A stretch of 30,757 nt of DNA from a virus. This document shows, one piece after another, positions 1-7,900 of this stretch. Position 1 is the stretch's first letter. Every line of letters begins with the position of its first letter. Position numbers and translations under genes: made by a program. Location: positions 1 to 30,757 of IMG/VR virus record IMGVR_UViG_3300020470_000131; one strand, 5' to 3'. The notes beneath the pieces are model-generated. The model saw only the letters and a list, made by a program, of their open reading frames with translations. It was not told where the DNA came from and made no database searches.

Positions 1-2
1 CA

Positions 3-956
3 AAAAACCTTCACATTGAACACCCTGAAGACAGCATCTTAACAGGAGACTTATCCGTGTTAGATGCTTTTTTATTGCCCCTGCTTCTATCACTCAAAAT
101 TGATGGGGCACCCGCTATCGTATGGGGTCGCAACCCTGCAAGTGGTTTGCAGTTCGTGGGAACCAAATCAGTTTTTAATAAGAAGAAAATTATCATATGT
201 GAAACCCCTTCAGATATTGAGAAGCATTATGGACATAAACCCGCACTCTTGAAAATCCTCATGGCGTGTCTGGCATACCTGCCAATAACTAAGAACATTT
301 ATCAGGGTGACTTTATCGGATTCGGCGGTGCTAAGAATTACAGACCGAACACCCTCACTTATAAGTTCCAGGAAACCGTTAGTGAGAAAATCATCATGGC
401 ACCCCATACAAAGTATTTTGCCATATCCGATTTGCGTGATGCCATCGCAAGTCCATTACTTGAAAAGTTAGAAAGCACCGATGACGTGAAGTACGTCCAA
501 CCCCGTGCTTATATCCGTTCCGAATACGGTGCCCCGTTGGGTGAGGGAGTTGACTCATTCCGTGATCTTGAAACTTTGGTTGACCATGCAAAGAGACTTG
601 CAGCGGATGTTGATTTTGTAGATGAGCGAACAGCAAAGAAAATTAAGGTCAACCTAAATGCTCTTATTCGTGAGGGTAAGGAAATTGACGGTGACGTTTT
701 TGAATGGGCGGGTCTATGCTCCGCTGAGTTGATCGACTTATGGCATACCGTAAATGAAATCAAGTTGGCAGCGTTGCAAAGTTGCAAAGATGATTCAGAT
801 TTTCAAACCTGCGTCATGGGAGACCCCGAACCGATTCAGGGTGAGGGGTACGTCATGATTACCCGCTTTGGATATTTTAAATTAGTCAACCGTAGAGCAT
901 TCTCATATGCTAATTTTAATAATGATAAGTTCGCAGCGTTCGCACCTGTTGCTTAA
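3..956 (+). CDS. DUF6267-like phage protein with nucleotidyltransferase/ligase-type motifs (5' truncated)
   Basis: The reading frame is open to the left edge, and the residues before the first possible GTG start at 57 (HIEHPEDSILTGD) look like the conserved lead-in of this phage family. I therefore read the gene as continuing upstream of the window, with GTG57 an internal codon. Numbering from codon 57, KIDGAPA (14-20) resembles motif I of the covalent nucleotidyltransferase superfamily (KxDG, with K as the nucleotide acceptor). QGDF followed by YRPNTLTY (83-102) sits where motif III is expected. EGYV (263-266) followed by FKLVNR (274-279) resembles motifs IV and V. Similar proteins occur widely in T4-like marine phages as DUF6267, without a proven function. 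Nucleic-acid ligase or capping-type chemistry is an inference from these motifs. The gene is followed by a hairpin terminator, so it probably ends its transcription unit. Its base composition is clearly less AT-rich than the structural genes downstream. Confidence 0.75.
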   Translation, partial: KNLHIEHPEDSILTGDLSVLDAFLLPLLLSLKIDGAPAIVWGRNPASGLQFVGTKSVFNKKKIIICETPSDIEKHYGHKPALLKILMACLAYLPITKNIYQGDFIGFGGAKNYRPNTLTYKFQETVSEKIIMAPHTKYFAISDLRDAIASPLLEKLESTDDVKYVQPRAYIRSEYGAPLGEGVDSFRDLETLVDHAKRLAADVDFVDERTAKKIKVNLNALIREGKEIDGDVFEWAGLCSAELIDLWHTVNEIKLAALQSCKDDSDFQTCVMGDPEPIQGEGYVMITRFGYFKLVNRRAFSYANFNNDKFAAFAPVA

Positions 957-983
957 GTTCATTCGTTCGTGATTTTGACAGTT

Positions 984-1007
984 GGGGGCGTGATGCCCCC
1001 CGTTTAT
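984..1007 (+). terminator. Rho-independent-type terminator after the DUF6267-like gene
   Basis: A perfect 6-bp stem GGGGGC (984-989) / GCCCCC (995-1000) closes a 5-base loop. It is followed by a short, imperfect T-rich tail (cgtttatt). The position 28 bases after the stop codon and the very stable stem support termination. The weak U-tract makes an RNA-stabilising 3' hairpin a possible alternative. Confidence 0.7.
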
Positions 1008-1054
1008 TAAAATCGGGTAACTACCCTAACCTACAAAGTGTTACCCAAGGCAGC

Positions 1055-1062
1055 TATAAATT
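1055..1062 (+). promoter_or_regulatory. T4-type late promoter box (TATAAATT)
   Basis: TATAAATT matches the T4 late box TATAAATA at 7 of 8 bases and lies in the short non-coding gap after the terminator. Late transcription normally begins a few bases downstream of the box, so the ATG at 1069 would be at or almost at the transcript start. This is one reason I place the start of the next gene further in. A second AT-rich element (CTATATAAA, 1111-1119) lies downstream. Confidence 0.5.
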
Positions 1063-1146
1063 CCCCTCATGACTAAAATTTTTTTCCCCAGCCCTCAAAG
1101 ATCACAAAGTCTATATAAAAACAAAATGGGTTTCTGGATGGAATGT

Positions 1147-1320
1147 ATGAAAAAAAATTTCGACCAAATTTTTTCGACCATAGAGATCGATAGAGTAACG
1201 GGGGAGTATTATACAATTATTCCAGAGCAATTAATGAATGAATTCGGTTGGTACGAAGACACCGAACTCAAATGGACTGTCGATAGCGATGAGATAATTA
1301 TTCAGGAGAGAGAAGATTGA
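1147..1320 (+). CDS. Small AbrB-like conserved phage protein
   Basis: This 57-residue protein has the look of a small AbrB/MazE-type swapped-hairpin protein: a short beta strand, a polar turn (EIDRVTGEYY), the strand-plus-helix start IIPEQLMNEFGW, then two strands (ELKWTVD, EIIIQE). Proteins with the same VTGxYYxxIPExxxNExGWYEDTE core and similar length are common in marine T4-like phages and have no proven role. DNA binding is an inference from the fold class. The frame is open back to an ATG at 1069. I prefer ATG 1147 because the residues before it look unlike the family, it has a purine-rich GGATGGA just upstream, and a late box sits too close to 1069. ATG 1126 and 1138 are also possible. 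The last codon and stop overlap the TTG start of the next gene. Confidence 0.65.
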   Translation: MKKNFDQIFSTIEIDRVTGEYYTIIPEQLMNEFGWYEDTELKWTVDSDEIIIQERED

Positions 1321-1490
1321 AAACATATCACATATATTTCGATAACATTTGTATATTCAAAAGCTTAACCGAGGGGCAGTTCAGGACAGTATGGTCATTA
1401 CTGAATACCGAATATAATTCCGAGATATCTTATGAAGAAATGACGGAAACCGTCCAAGAGAGCAGAGATATGGCAGAATCATCGTATTGA
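1317..1490 (+). CDS. Small conserved phage protein, TTG start
   Basis: This reading frame of 57 codons gives MKTYHIYFDNICIFKSL at the start and EMTETVQESRDMAESSY at the end. It resembles a small marine T4-like phage protein whose members begin with TYHLYFDN and end in SSY. There is no ATG at the conserved beginning. The only sensible start is the TTG at 1317-1319, which overlaps the stop of the preceding gene (ATTGA, 4 shared bases) and suggests translational coupling. The protein is acidic in its second half, with no signal peptide or membrane segment. I do not know its function. Its stop codon overlaps the -35-like element of the promoter in front of the glycosyltransferase gene. It is easy to miss because it is short and lacks an ATG. 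Confidence 0.65.
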   Translation: MKTYHIYFDNICIFKSLTEGQFRTVWSLLNTEYNSEISYEEMTETVQESRDMAESSY

Positions 1491-1515
1491 CTTCTGCTAT
1501 ATAAACTGATATAAT
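1487..1515 (+). promoter_or_regulatory. Sigma70-type promoter upstream of the glycosyltransferase gene
   Basis: TTGACT (1487-1492) and a perfect TATAAT (1510-1515) are separated by exactly 17 bases, and the ATG at 1538 follows 22 bases after the -10 box. This is the arrangement of an early or middle, host-sigma-dependent phage promoter. A late-box-like CTATATAAAC (1497-1506) lies inside the spacer, so the site could in principle be read in two infection phases. No strong Shine-Dalgarno follows. Confidence 0.55.
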
Positions 1516-1537
1516 TGACTTGTAATTACAAAACGTT

Positions 1538-2299
1538 ATGGCTAAAGGATTTACAGTAAAAGCAAAACCTCCAGCTGCCAGTAAAAAGAAAGAATCAGAG
1601 TTTGATTTGGACAAGGCAAAGGAAATGGTCAAAGGGAAGTCAGTAGTTTTCTGTCTACCTGGAAGAGGAGTCTCCTACCAGTTCTTAAAGAGCTTCGTTC
1701 AACTCTGTTTCGACTTGGTACAGTCAGGAGCAAGTATACAGATTTCGCAAGACTATTCATCAATGGTGAATTTTGCAAGATGCAAATGTCTAGGAGCGAA
1801 TGTTCTGCGAGGACCGAATCAGGTTCCATGGGATGGAAAACTACAATATGATTGGCAATTATGGATTGACTCAGATATCGTTTTCAACTCTGAGAAGTTC
1901 TTTCAGTTAGTATTGATGGATAAAGATATCGCAGGTGGGTGGTATTGCACCGAAGATGGTAAGACAACTTCTGTAGCACACTGGTTAGAAGAAGATGATT
2001 TCAGAAATAATGGTGGAGTCATGAATCATGAAACTCTAGAAAGTATTTCTAAGAGGAAAAAACCATTCACAGTAGACTATACAGGTTTCGGTTGGCTCCT
2101 AATCAAGAAGGGAGTATTCGAACACGAAGGTATGCCCTATCCATGGTTTGCGCCAAAGATGCAAGTCTTCGAAAGTGGTGAAGTTCAGGACATGTGTGGT
2201 GAAGATGTCTCTTTCTGTCTCGATGCAAAAGACGCAGGTTTCGAAATCTGGTGCGACCCTCGCATTCGTGTAGGACATGAAAAAACGAGAATTATATAG
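1538..2299 (+). CDS. GT-A-fold glycosyltransferase-like protein
   Basis: This is a 253-residue soluble protein, predicted to transfer a sugar from a nucleotide-sugar donor. After a basic, probably disordered tail (1-20) comes a Rossmann-like strand and turn, VVFCLPGRGVSYQF (36-49). WIDSDIVF (109-116) carries the DxD metal and nucleotide-sugar motif, with D111 and D113. GEDVSFC (221-227) supplies the acidic pair typical of the acceptor side, and the late histidine in VGHEK (245-249) fits the third metal or diphosphate ligand. All key GT-A residues are therefore present. Comparable proteins occur in many marine T4-like phages. The acceptor (phage DNA, virion protein or host surface glycan) cannot be read from the sequence. 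The gene has its own sigma70-like promoter, and its 3' end overlaps the next gene by 23 bases. Confidence 0.75.
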   Translation: MAKGFTVKAKPPAASKKKESEFDLDKAKEMVKGKSVVFCLPGRGVSYQFLKSFVQLCFDLVQSGASIQISQDYSSMVNFARCKCLGANVLRGPNQVPWDGKLQYDWQLWIDSDIVFNSEKFFQLVLMDKDIAGGWYCTEDGKTTSVAHWLEEDDFRNNGGVMNHETLESISKRKKPFTVDYTGFGWLLIKKGVFEHEGMPYPWFAPKMQVFESGEVQDMCGEDVSFCLDAKDAGFEIWCDPRIRVGHEKTRII

Positions 2300-2441
2300 A
2301 ATCATCATCGATGGTAAAGAAGTATATGATGGTCTAGGCCAAGTAGAATACTTTAACAGGATGGAGGACTTATCGATAGAATACTATCAGACGGGTTCTC
2401 CGTCTCCTGAATCCATCACAACTGAAATTTACACAGACTAA
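2277..2441 (+). CDS. Small conserved marine T4-like phage protein
   Basis: The ATG at 2277 lies inside the end of the glycosyltransferase gene, 23 bases before that gene's end, in another frame. It encodes 54 residues starting MKKRELYRIIIDGKEVYDG and ending in SITTEIYTD. The central stretch EYFNRMEDLSIEYYQTGSP resembles a family of tiny proteins in marine T4-like phages with the same core, so I take it as a real gene. It has a two-strand beginning (YRIIIDGKEVY), an acidic helix and a tyrosine-rich middle. No catalytic motif, signal peptide or membrane segment is visible and the function is unknown. The large overlap suggests translational coupling with the glycosyltransferase. Confidence 0.7.
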   Translation: MKKRELYRIIIDGKEVYDGLGQVEYFNRMEDLSIEYYQTGSPSPESITTEIYTD

Positions 2442-2444
2442 CTA

Positions 2445-2591
2445 ATGGCAAAATCCAAAATGGGCTCATGGGGAACCGTCCAACTCGAATCAATCCCCAA
2501 AAAGACTCGTCAAGGAACGGGAAAACACACTAAGTATGCGGCAACTTCCCGTAACTCGGCTCGTAAAAAATACAAAGGGCAGGGCAGATAA
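2445..2591 (+). CDS. Small basic conserved phage protein
   Basis: This 48-residue, strongly basic protein begins MAKSKMGSWGTVQLESIPKK and ends in AATSRNSARKKYKGQGR. The same pattern (KxGSWG near the start, then KYAATSRNSARKKY) recurs in tiny proteins of marine T4-like phages, which is why I call it although it is very short. Lysine and arginine spread over the whole length suggest binding to nucleic acid or to a structural partner, but this is inference. It starts three bases after the stop of the preceding small gene and ends five bases before a strong terminator, so it is the last gene of the glycosyltransferase unit. Confidence 0.7.
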   Translation: MAKSKMGSWGTVQLESIPKKTRQGTGKHTKYAATSRNSARKKYKGQGR

Positions 2592-2595
2592 AATA

Positions 2596-2621
2596 GGGAC
2601 TCCGAAAGGGGTCTCTTTTTT
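2596..2621 (+). terminator. Intrinsic terminator with GAAA tetraloop
   Basis: GGGACTCC (2596-2603) pairs with GGGGTCTC (2608-2615), giving eight pairs with two G-U wobbles, across a GAAA tetraloop (2604-2607). Six T residues (2616-2621) follow directly. This is a textbook rho-independent terminator that separates the small-gene cluster from the baseplate operon. Confidence 0.9.
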
Positions 2622-2635
2622 ATGGTTGAATGTGA

Positions 2636-2643
2636 TATAAATA
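2636..2643 (+). promoter_or_regulatory. T4-type late promoter for the baseplate wedge operon
   Basis: TATAAATA is a perfect match to the T4 late promoter box recognised by the gp55 sigma factor with the gp33/gp45 system. It lies between the terminator and the gp25 start, with the ATG 18 bases downstream of the box. The arrangement marks this as the probable start of the gp25-gp6-gp7-like transcript. Confidence 0.8.
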
Positions 2644-2660
2644 AATAAAAACTATGTCCA

Positions 2661-3062
2661 ATGGCGATCAAGAGGATATCAAGAGCATATAAAGATATTA
2701 GTTTATCTTTTGACCCTCATCCAGTATCAAGAGATTTAAAGGTTCTTCGTAATGAAAATGCGATTCGTAGGTCTGTAAGAAATATTGTTCAGACCATTCC
2801 CACCGAAAAATTCTTTAATTCACTCTTTGGATCTGATGTCTATCGTAGTTTATTTGATTTTGTCGATTTTGGTACTGCTTCCAATATACAGGGGCAAATT
2901 GAAATTGCACTAGATAACTTTGAGACAAGAATTGATAATGTGACAGTCGAAGTAGATCCTCAACCAGATATCAATAGTTTTGAAATAACGGTCACCTATG
3001 ACATTATTGGACAAGAGTTTCCACCACAAGAATATACATTCCTCTTAGAGGCAACAAGATAA
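2661..3062 (+). CDS. 25: gp25 baseplate wedge subunit
   Basis: The protein has 133 residues, almost the same as T4 gp25 (132), and has the typical layout of the GPW/gp25 family. A short N-terminal stretch, SLSFDPHPVSRDLKVLRNE (15-33), is followed by the conserved AIRRSVRNIVQTIPTEKFF segment (34-52) and the FGSDVYRSLFDF turn (56-67). A beta-strand half ending in FEITVTYDI follows. The EFPPQEYTFLLEATR end also fits. gp25 sits at the base of each wedge, binds the gp6-gp7-gp53 core and helps connect the wedge to the sheath. It is the first gene after a perfect late box. The stop is one base before the gp6 start. There is no clear Shine-Dalgarno, and an out-of-frame ATG seven bases upstream opens only a 12-codon frame. 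Confidence 0.93.
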   Translation: MAIKRISRAYKDISLSFDPHPVSRDLKVLRNENAIRRSVRNIVQTIPTEKFFNSLFGSDVYRSLFDFVDFGTASNIQGQIEIALDNFETRIDNVTVEVDPQPDINSFEITVTYDIIGQEFPPQEYTFLLEATR

Positions 3063-3063
3063 C

Positions 3064-4986
3064 ATGCCTTTTACTAAATTTACAGATCTTGATTTTGATC
3101 AGATAAAAACATCTATTAAGTCCTATCTCAGGGCTAATTCAGACTTTACTGGATTTGACTTCGAAGGATCTAATTTTTCTGTTCTAATTGATACTTTAGC
3201 TTATAACACATATATTACCGCATTCAACTCTAATATGATTGTCAATGAGTCCTTTTTGGATTCTGCGACTCTGAGAGAGAATGTAGTTTCTTTGGCAAGA
3301 AATATAGGTTATGTACCACGTTCTAGAACGGCAGCAACGGCGAATGTCACCGTAACGGTAGGATTCGGTGCCACCGACCCTGGAACCTCTACAGTATCCT
3401 TAAAAGCAGGTCTGGTATGTGTTGGAAATGCAAGTGATACCTCTTTTACATTTTCGACACCAAATGATATTTCTACTGCGGTATCTTTAAATGATGCCGG
3501 TAATTATCAGGCAACTTTTAGTAATATTGATATTAAAGAAGGTGTATTCTTAGAGAAGAAGTTTGTTATAGATGGATCATTAGATCAGAGATTTATATTA
3601 GATAATGAAGGTATTGATACATCGACCATTAAGGTTTATGCCAGTCAAGATAGTTCAGAATTAGGTGTAGAATACTCATTAGTAGAAAATATCTTAAATA
3701 TTGACAAAAATTCTACAATTTACCTCATACAAGAGGTTCAAGATGAGAGATATGAACTATTTTTTGGAGATGGTTACTTTGGTAAGAAAATACCCAACGG
3801 ATATACGGTTACCGTAAGATATATTGTTACAGATGGTAAAGCAGGTAACGGAATTGGTAAGGAAAATACCTTTTCTTTCTCTGGAAAAATCGTAGATGAG
3901 AACGGAAATCCAGAAGCACTCCTTTCTGATCCCACTATTCTCACAAATGAGACATCTAGTAACGGAGCTGACATAGAATCAATCAGTTCTATCAAATATT
4001 ATGCCCCAAAAACGTATTCTTCACAATATCGGGCGGTTACACCACGAGATTATGAAGCAATTATTAAGAAAATATACGCAGATACCGAATCAGTGGCAGT
4101 TGTCGGGGGTGAAGAGATGGATCCACCCGAATATGGCAACGTTGTCATAAGTATAAAACCAAAAAATGGTTATTTTGTCTCTGATTTTAACAAATCTAGG
4201 ATTTTATCCCAATTAAAACAGTATTCTGTATCGGGAATTAACCAAAAATTGGAAGATTTGAAGGTATTATACGTCGAAATTATCTCTTCGGTGTATTTTA
4301 ACGAAAATTTGGTTTCAACCGAAGATTCACTAAGGGCGAAAGTCATTAATTCACTCAATACTTACGCAAATTCAGTAGATTTGAACAAATTTGGTGGTAG
4401 ATTTAAGTACAGTAAGATACAACAGGTCATCGATGCCACCGATACTGCAATAACTTCCAATATTACTAAGGTAATTATTAGAAGAAACCTAAAAGCTGCC
4501 CTAAATCAGTTTGCACAGTATGAATTGTGTTATGGAAATCGATTCCATGCCACTGCTGCAGGATTTAATATTAAATCAAAGGGATTTTTCATTAGTGGAA
4601 ACTCTAAACCAGTCTATATTACTGATACTCCTGATGCAGATTTAAAAACTGGTGTACTTTCATTGGTTGAGATAAAAGATGACGGAACCTACATAGTGGT
4701 CGCTAAATCGGCAGGAACCGTTGATTATATAAAAGGTGAAATTCTCTTAGGAACTCTTAATATAACGTCCACTGTGGACGGTACAGGGGTCGTAGAGGTT
4801 CAGGCAGTTCCTGAGTCAAATGATGTCGTTGGATTGAGGGAATTGTACCTTGATTTTAGCGTTTCAAAAAGTAAAATAAATATGTTAAGAGATGTGATTA
4901 GTTCGGGTGATGAAATATCTGGAACTACATTTATTAAAGACTTCTATACCTCAAGTTATCTAAACGGACAATTAATACGAGAATAA
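3064..4986 (+). CDS. 6: gp6 baseplate wedge subunit
   Basis: This 640-residue protein is close in length to T4 gp6 (660) and sits at the T4 position directly after gp25. The N-terminal block (about 3-90) includes IKSYLRANSDFTGFDFEGSN, FSVLIDTLAYNTYITAFNSN and LRENVVSLARNIGYVPRSR, the most conserved part of the gp6/baseplate-J group. VTPRDYEAIIKKIYADTESV (about 325-344), then PPEYGNVVISIKP, is the second signature of that group. gp6 dimers form the iris-like ring that holds neighbouring wedges together and moves during sheath contraction. An AGAGG-like purine stretch lies about 12 bases before the ATG. The stop is one base before the next gene. Codon use is less AT-extreme than in the giant gene that follows. 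Confidence 0.92.
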   Translation: MPFTKFTDLDFDQIKTSIKSYLRANSDFTGFDFEGSNFSVLIDTLAYNTYITAFNSNMIVNESFLDSATLRENVVSLARNIGYVPRSRTAATANVTVTVGFGATDPGTSTVSLKAGLVCVGNASDTSFTFSTPNDISTAVSLNDAGNYQATFSNIDIKEGVFLEKKFVIDGSLDQRFILDNEGIDTSTIKVYASQDSSELGVEYSLVENILNIDKNSTIYLIQEVQDERYELFFGDGYFGKKIPNGYTVTVRYIVTDGKAGNGIGKENTFSFSGKIVDENGNPEALLSDPTILTNETSSNGADIESISSIKYYAPKTYSSQYRAVTPRDYEAIIKKIYADTESVAVVGGEEMDPPEYGNVVISIKPKNGYFVSDFNKSRILSQLKQYSVSGINQKLEDLKVLYVEIISSVYFNENLVSTEDSLRAKVINSLNTYANSVDLNKFGGRFKYSKIQQVIDATDTAITSNITKVIIRRNLKAALNQFAQYELCYGNRFHATAAGFNIKSKGFFISGNSKPVYITDTPDADLKTGVLSLVEIKDDGTYIVVAKSAGTVDYIKGEILLGTLNITSTVDGTGVVEVQAVPESNDVVGLRELYLDFSVSKSKINMLRDVISSGDEISGTTFIKDFYTSSYLNGQLIRE

Positions 4987-4987
4987 T

Positions 4988-7900
4988 ATGATACATACTG
5001 GTTTTGAGTCTAAGGTTAAGGTTCAGCAAATTATCGGGAACCAACTTCCCGAATTTGTCGTAGATGAAAATCCTGCAGCCGTCGATTTTTTAAAGCAATA
5101 TTATATTTCCCAAGAATTTCAGGGTGGGCCTACTGATTTATCGGATAATTTAGACCAATATTTAAAATTAGATAATTTAACACCAGATGTAGTGGTTGGA
5201 TCCACTACACTTACTACTGGTATAGGAACAGATGATAAAACAATCTCAGTTTCCAACACAAAAGGATTTCCTAATCAGTATGGATTGTTAAAAATCAATG
5301 ATGAAATCATAACATACAAAGGAAAGACATCAACCACGTTTACAGAGTGTATTCGTGGATTTTGTGGTATTACCAGTTACCATGAAGATCTAAAAGAGGA
5401 AGAATTAGTATTTTCTACTTCAGGAATTTCATCTCATACTCAAGATTCATATATTCAAAATTTAAGTTCTTTATTTCTTAAAGAATTTTATAAAAAACAG
5501 AAATCAACGTTAGTTCCAGGTTTAGAAGGAGTTGATCTTGCTTCTGATTTAAATGTAGGGACATTCATAAAGGAAGCAAAGTCATTATATGAGTCAAAAG
5601 GAACAGATGAGTCATTTAGAATCCTTTTTAATGCTTTATATGGAGAAACCCCTAAAGTAGTCAATTTAGAGGAGTTTTTGATTAAACCATCTTCTGCAAA
5701 TTATGTCAGAAGAGAAATTATTATTGCGGAAGCACTTGCTGGTAATCCTTTAGATTTGGTTGGTCAGACAATATACAAATTAGGTGATTTGAATACTAAT
5801 GCGTCTATTTCTGAAGTTGAAACATTCAGTAGAGCTGGAATAGCATTAACCAGTAAGCAGCAGTATTTCAAAATATCTCTTTTCCGTGGTTATTCGGATA
5901 TAGAAGATACAATACAAGGAGATTTTAAAATAACTCCTTCAACAAGAGCACTTGATACTGTCAGTGTCGGTTCATCAGTAATAACAGTTGATTCTACCGT
6001 AGGTTTTGGTACTACTGGAGTTTTAGTTGCAGGAATCAATACAAATATCACTTATACTGGAAAAAGTGTAAATCAGTTCTTTGGATGTGATGGTATTACT
6101 GGTGTTATTACATCTACTTACTCTGTAAGGAATGATGAGATTTATTATGGTTATGAAAATGGTGATACGACCAAAAAAGTTGATTTAAGACTTACAGGTG
6201 TATTATCAGAGTTTGAGCAGGTCTCTAAAACATTAGCTGTCGATGAAGGTCAGATAATTTCAGTAAAAAATGTCGGTGATTTAATAGAAGGTAATTATTA
6301 CAATAAAAGTTCATCTGTTTATGAGAATATGACTCATAAACAAAAATTTGCAAATTCTTTGATTTATAATACCTGTGTAAGATATAATATAAAATCTATT
6401 TCTAGTTCTAAAGTAATCTTTGATGGTGAAATTGACAGAAGTAGTCTAAAGAAAGATGATCAAGTAGAAATACTCGTCAGAGCATCGAATAATGTTGTTC
6501 TTGGTGATACTTTTGATGTATTTGTAGAAGAAGTTGGAGGTCTTGCAGGTGATGCTAAAGAAATAAAACTTACATCGTCATTTGTTCCTGTTCCTGATAC
6601 AGAATATGATCTAAGAAGAAAAGTTAATTATGCAAAGAGTAATGCGGTTCCTTTAGAAGTCAGTAAGATTGTATCTGACGTACAGAATTTATATACTGAA
6701 GAGGATGATTATGTTTATGTTGCTTCCAATTCATTACCTTCAAAAGTTTCTTCTGTATTTTCTGGATTTACTTCTTCTTTTGTTAATGATGTCAACACTG
6801 AATTAAAGGCAGTTTCTGTCGATTATCCTCCATCTGCTGTTGGTACTGGATTGACTGCATTGGTTGGAATAGATACTGTCACATTTGGTGCTATTCAATT
6901 TGGCAATGATGTTCCTTTTGTGACAGGAGATCAGGTATATTATCAACCTTCTGGAAATTCTTATGTTGGATTGGAAACGGGTAGTTATTTTGTAGGAATT
7001 TTAACCACTTCTAGTGACACAAGAACTATACAATTATATTCATCACAATCTTTTATTAATACTGGTAATTATATACAATTAAAATCTAATAGAATTGTAA
7101 GTACAGGAAGTTCTTTTATCACAGAATATTCAACAGGTAATCATAAGTTTACCTTATATTCTCAAAAAACTAATGAAATTGCTCCTCAGAAACTACTTAA
7201 AAAGTTTCCATTAGAACTAACCACTAATAGAGGAAAACAAACTGAAACACCTATAGGTTCTACTGGATTGTTAATTAATGGTGTAGAGATTACTAATTAT
7301 AAGTCGAAGGATAATATCTATTATGGACCTTTAAAATCTATTAATATTTTAAATGGTGGTTCTGATTACGATCTTGTCAATCCACCAAAAATAGAAATTT
7401 CTGCAGGATCAGGGACGACTGCATTAGTTCAACCAGTTATTGAAGGTGGTATAAAAAAAGTTTATATTGACAAACAGCAATTTAATATTAATGAATTTAT
7501 TTCTATTAATATTACTGGAGGAAATGGAGATGCTGTTTTAGAACCATCTATCGTCAGGTCAAGTAGAAGTGTTGAGTTTGATGGAAGAATCACCAATAAT
7601 GGCGGTGGAATTAGTACAGCTACTAATACCATTACATTTTTAACTGATCATGATTTTTATAATCAACAACAAGTAATTTATAATTCTAATGGTCAATTAG
7701 GAATAGGTGTTGGTATTGGAACAACAACATTAGTTACTAATTCATCTTACTTTGCTAAAGTGACAGCAAATAATAAGATTCAATTATATTATTCTCCAGA
7801 AGATGTTGTAGCAAATGGTGTAGGGGTTAATACTGTAGGATTAGGTGTTTCTAATACTTCAGGTATTCATAGATTTGTTACTTTACCAAATCAAAAATCT

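Noticed and set aside
509-787. Minus-strand frame opposite the DUF6267-like gene
   Set aside because: The plus-strand frame has recognisable family motifs across this interval, so the opposite frame is a by-product.
957-1068. tRNA or other structured RNA in the gap after the first gene
   Set aside because: Only the terminator hairpin is seen. No cloverleaf pairing or T-loop sequence is present.
1069-1146. N-terminal extension of the AbrB-like protein from ATG 1069
   Set aside because: The extra 26 residues are unlike the family, the ATG almost touches a late box, and a better start with a purine stretch is at 1147.
2654-2692. Twelve-codon frame overlapping the gp25 start as a gene
   Set aside because: It is too short and has no ribosome site. 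It is mentioned only as a possible translational control.
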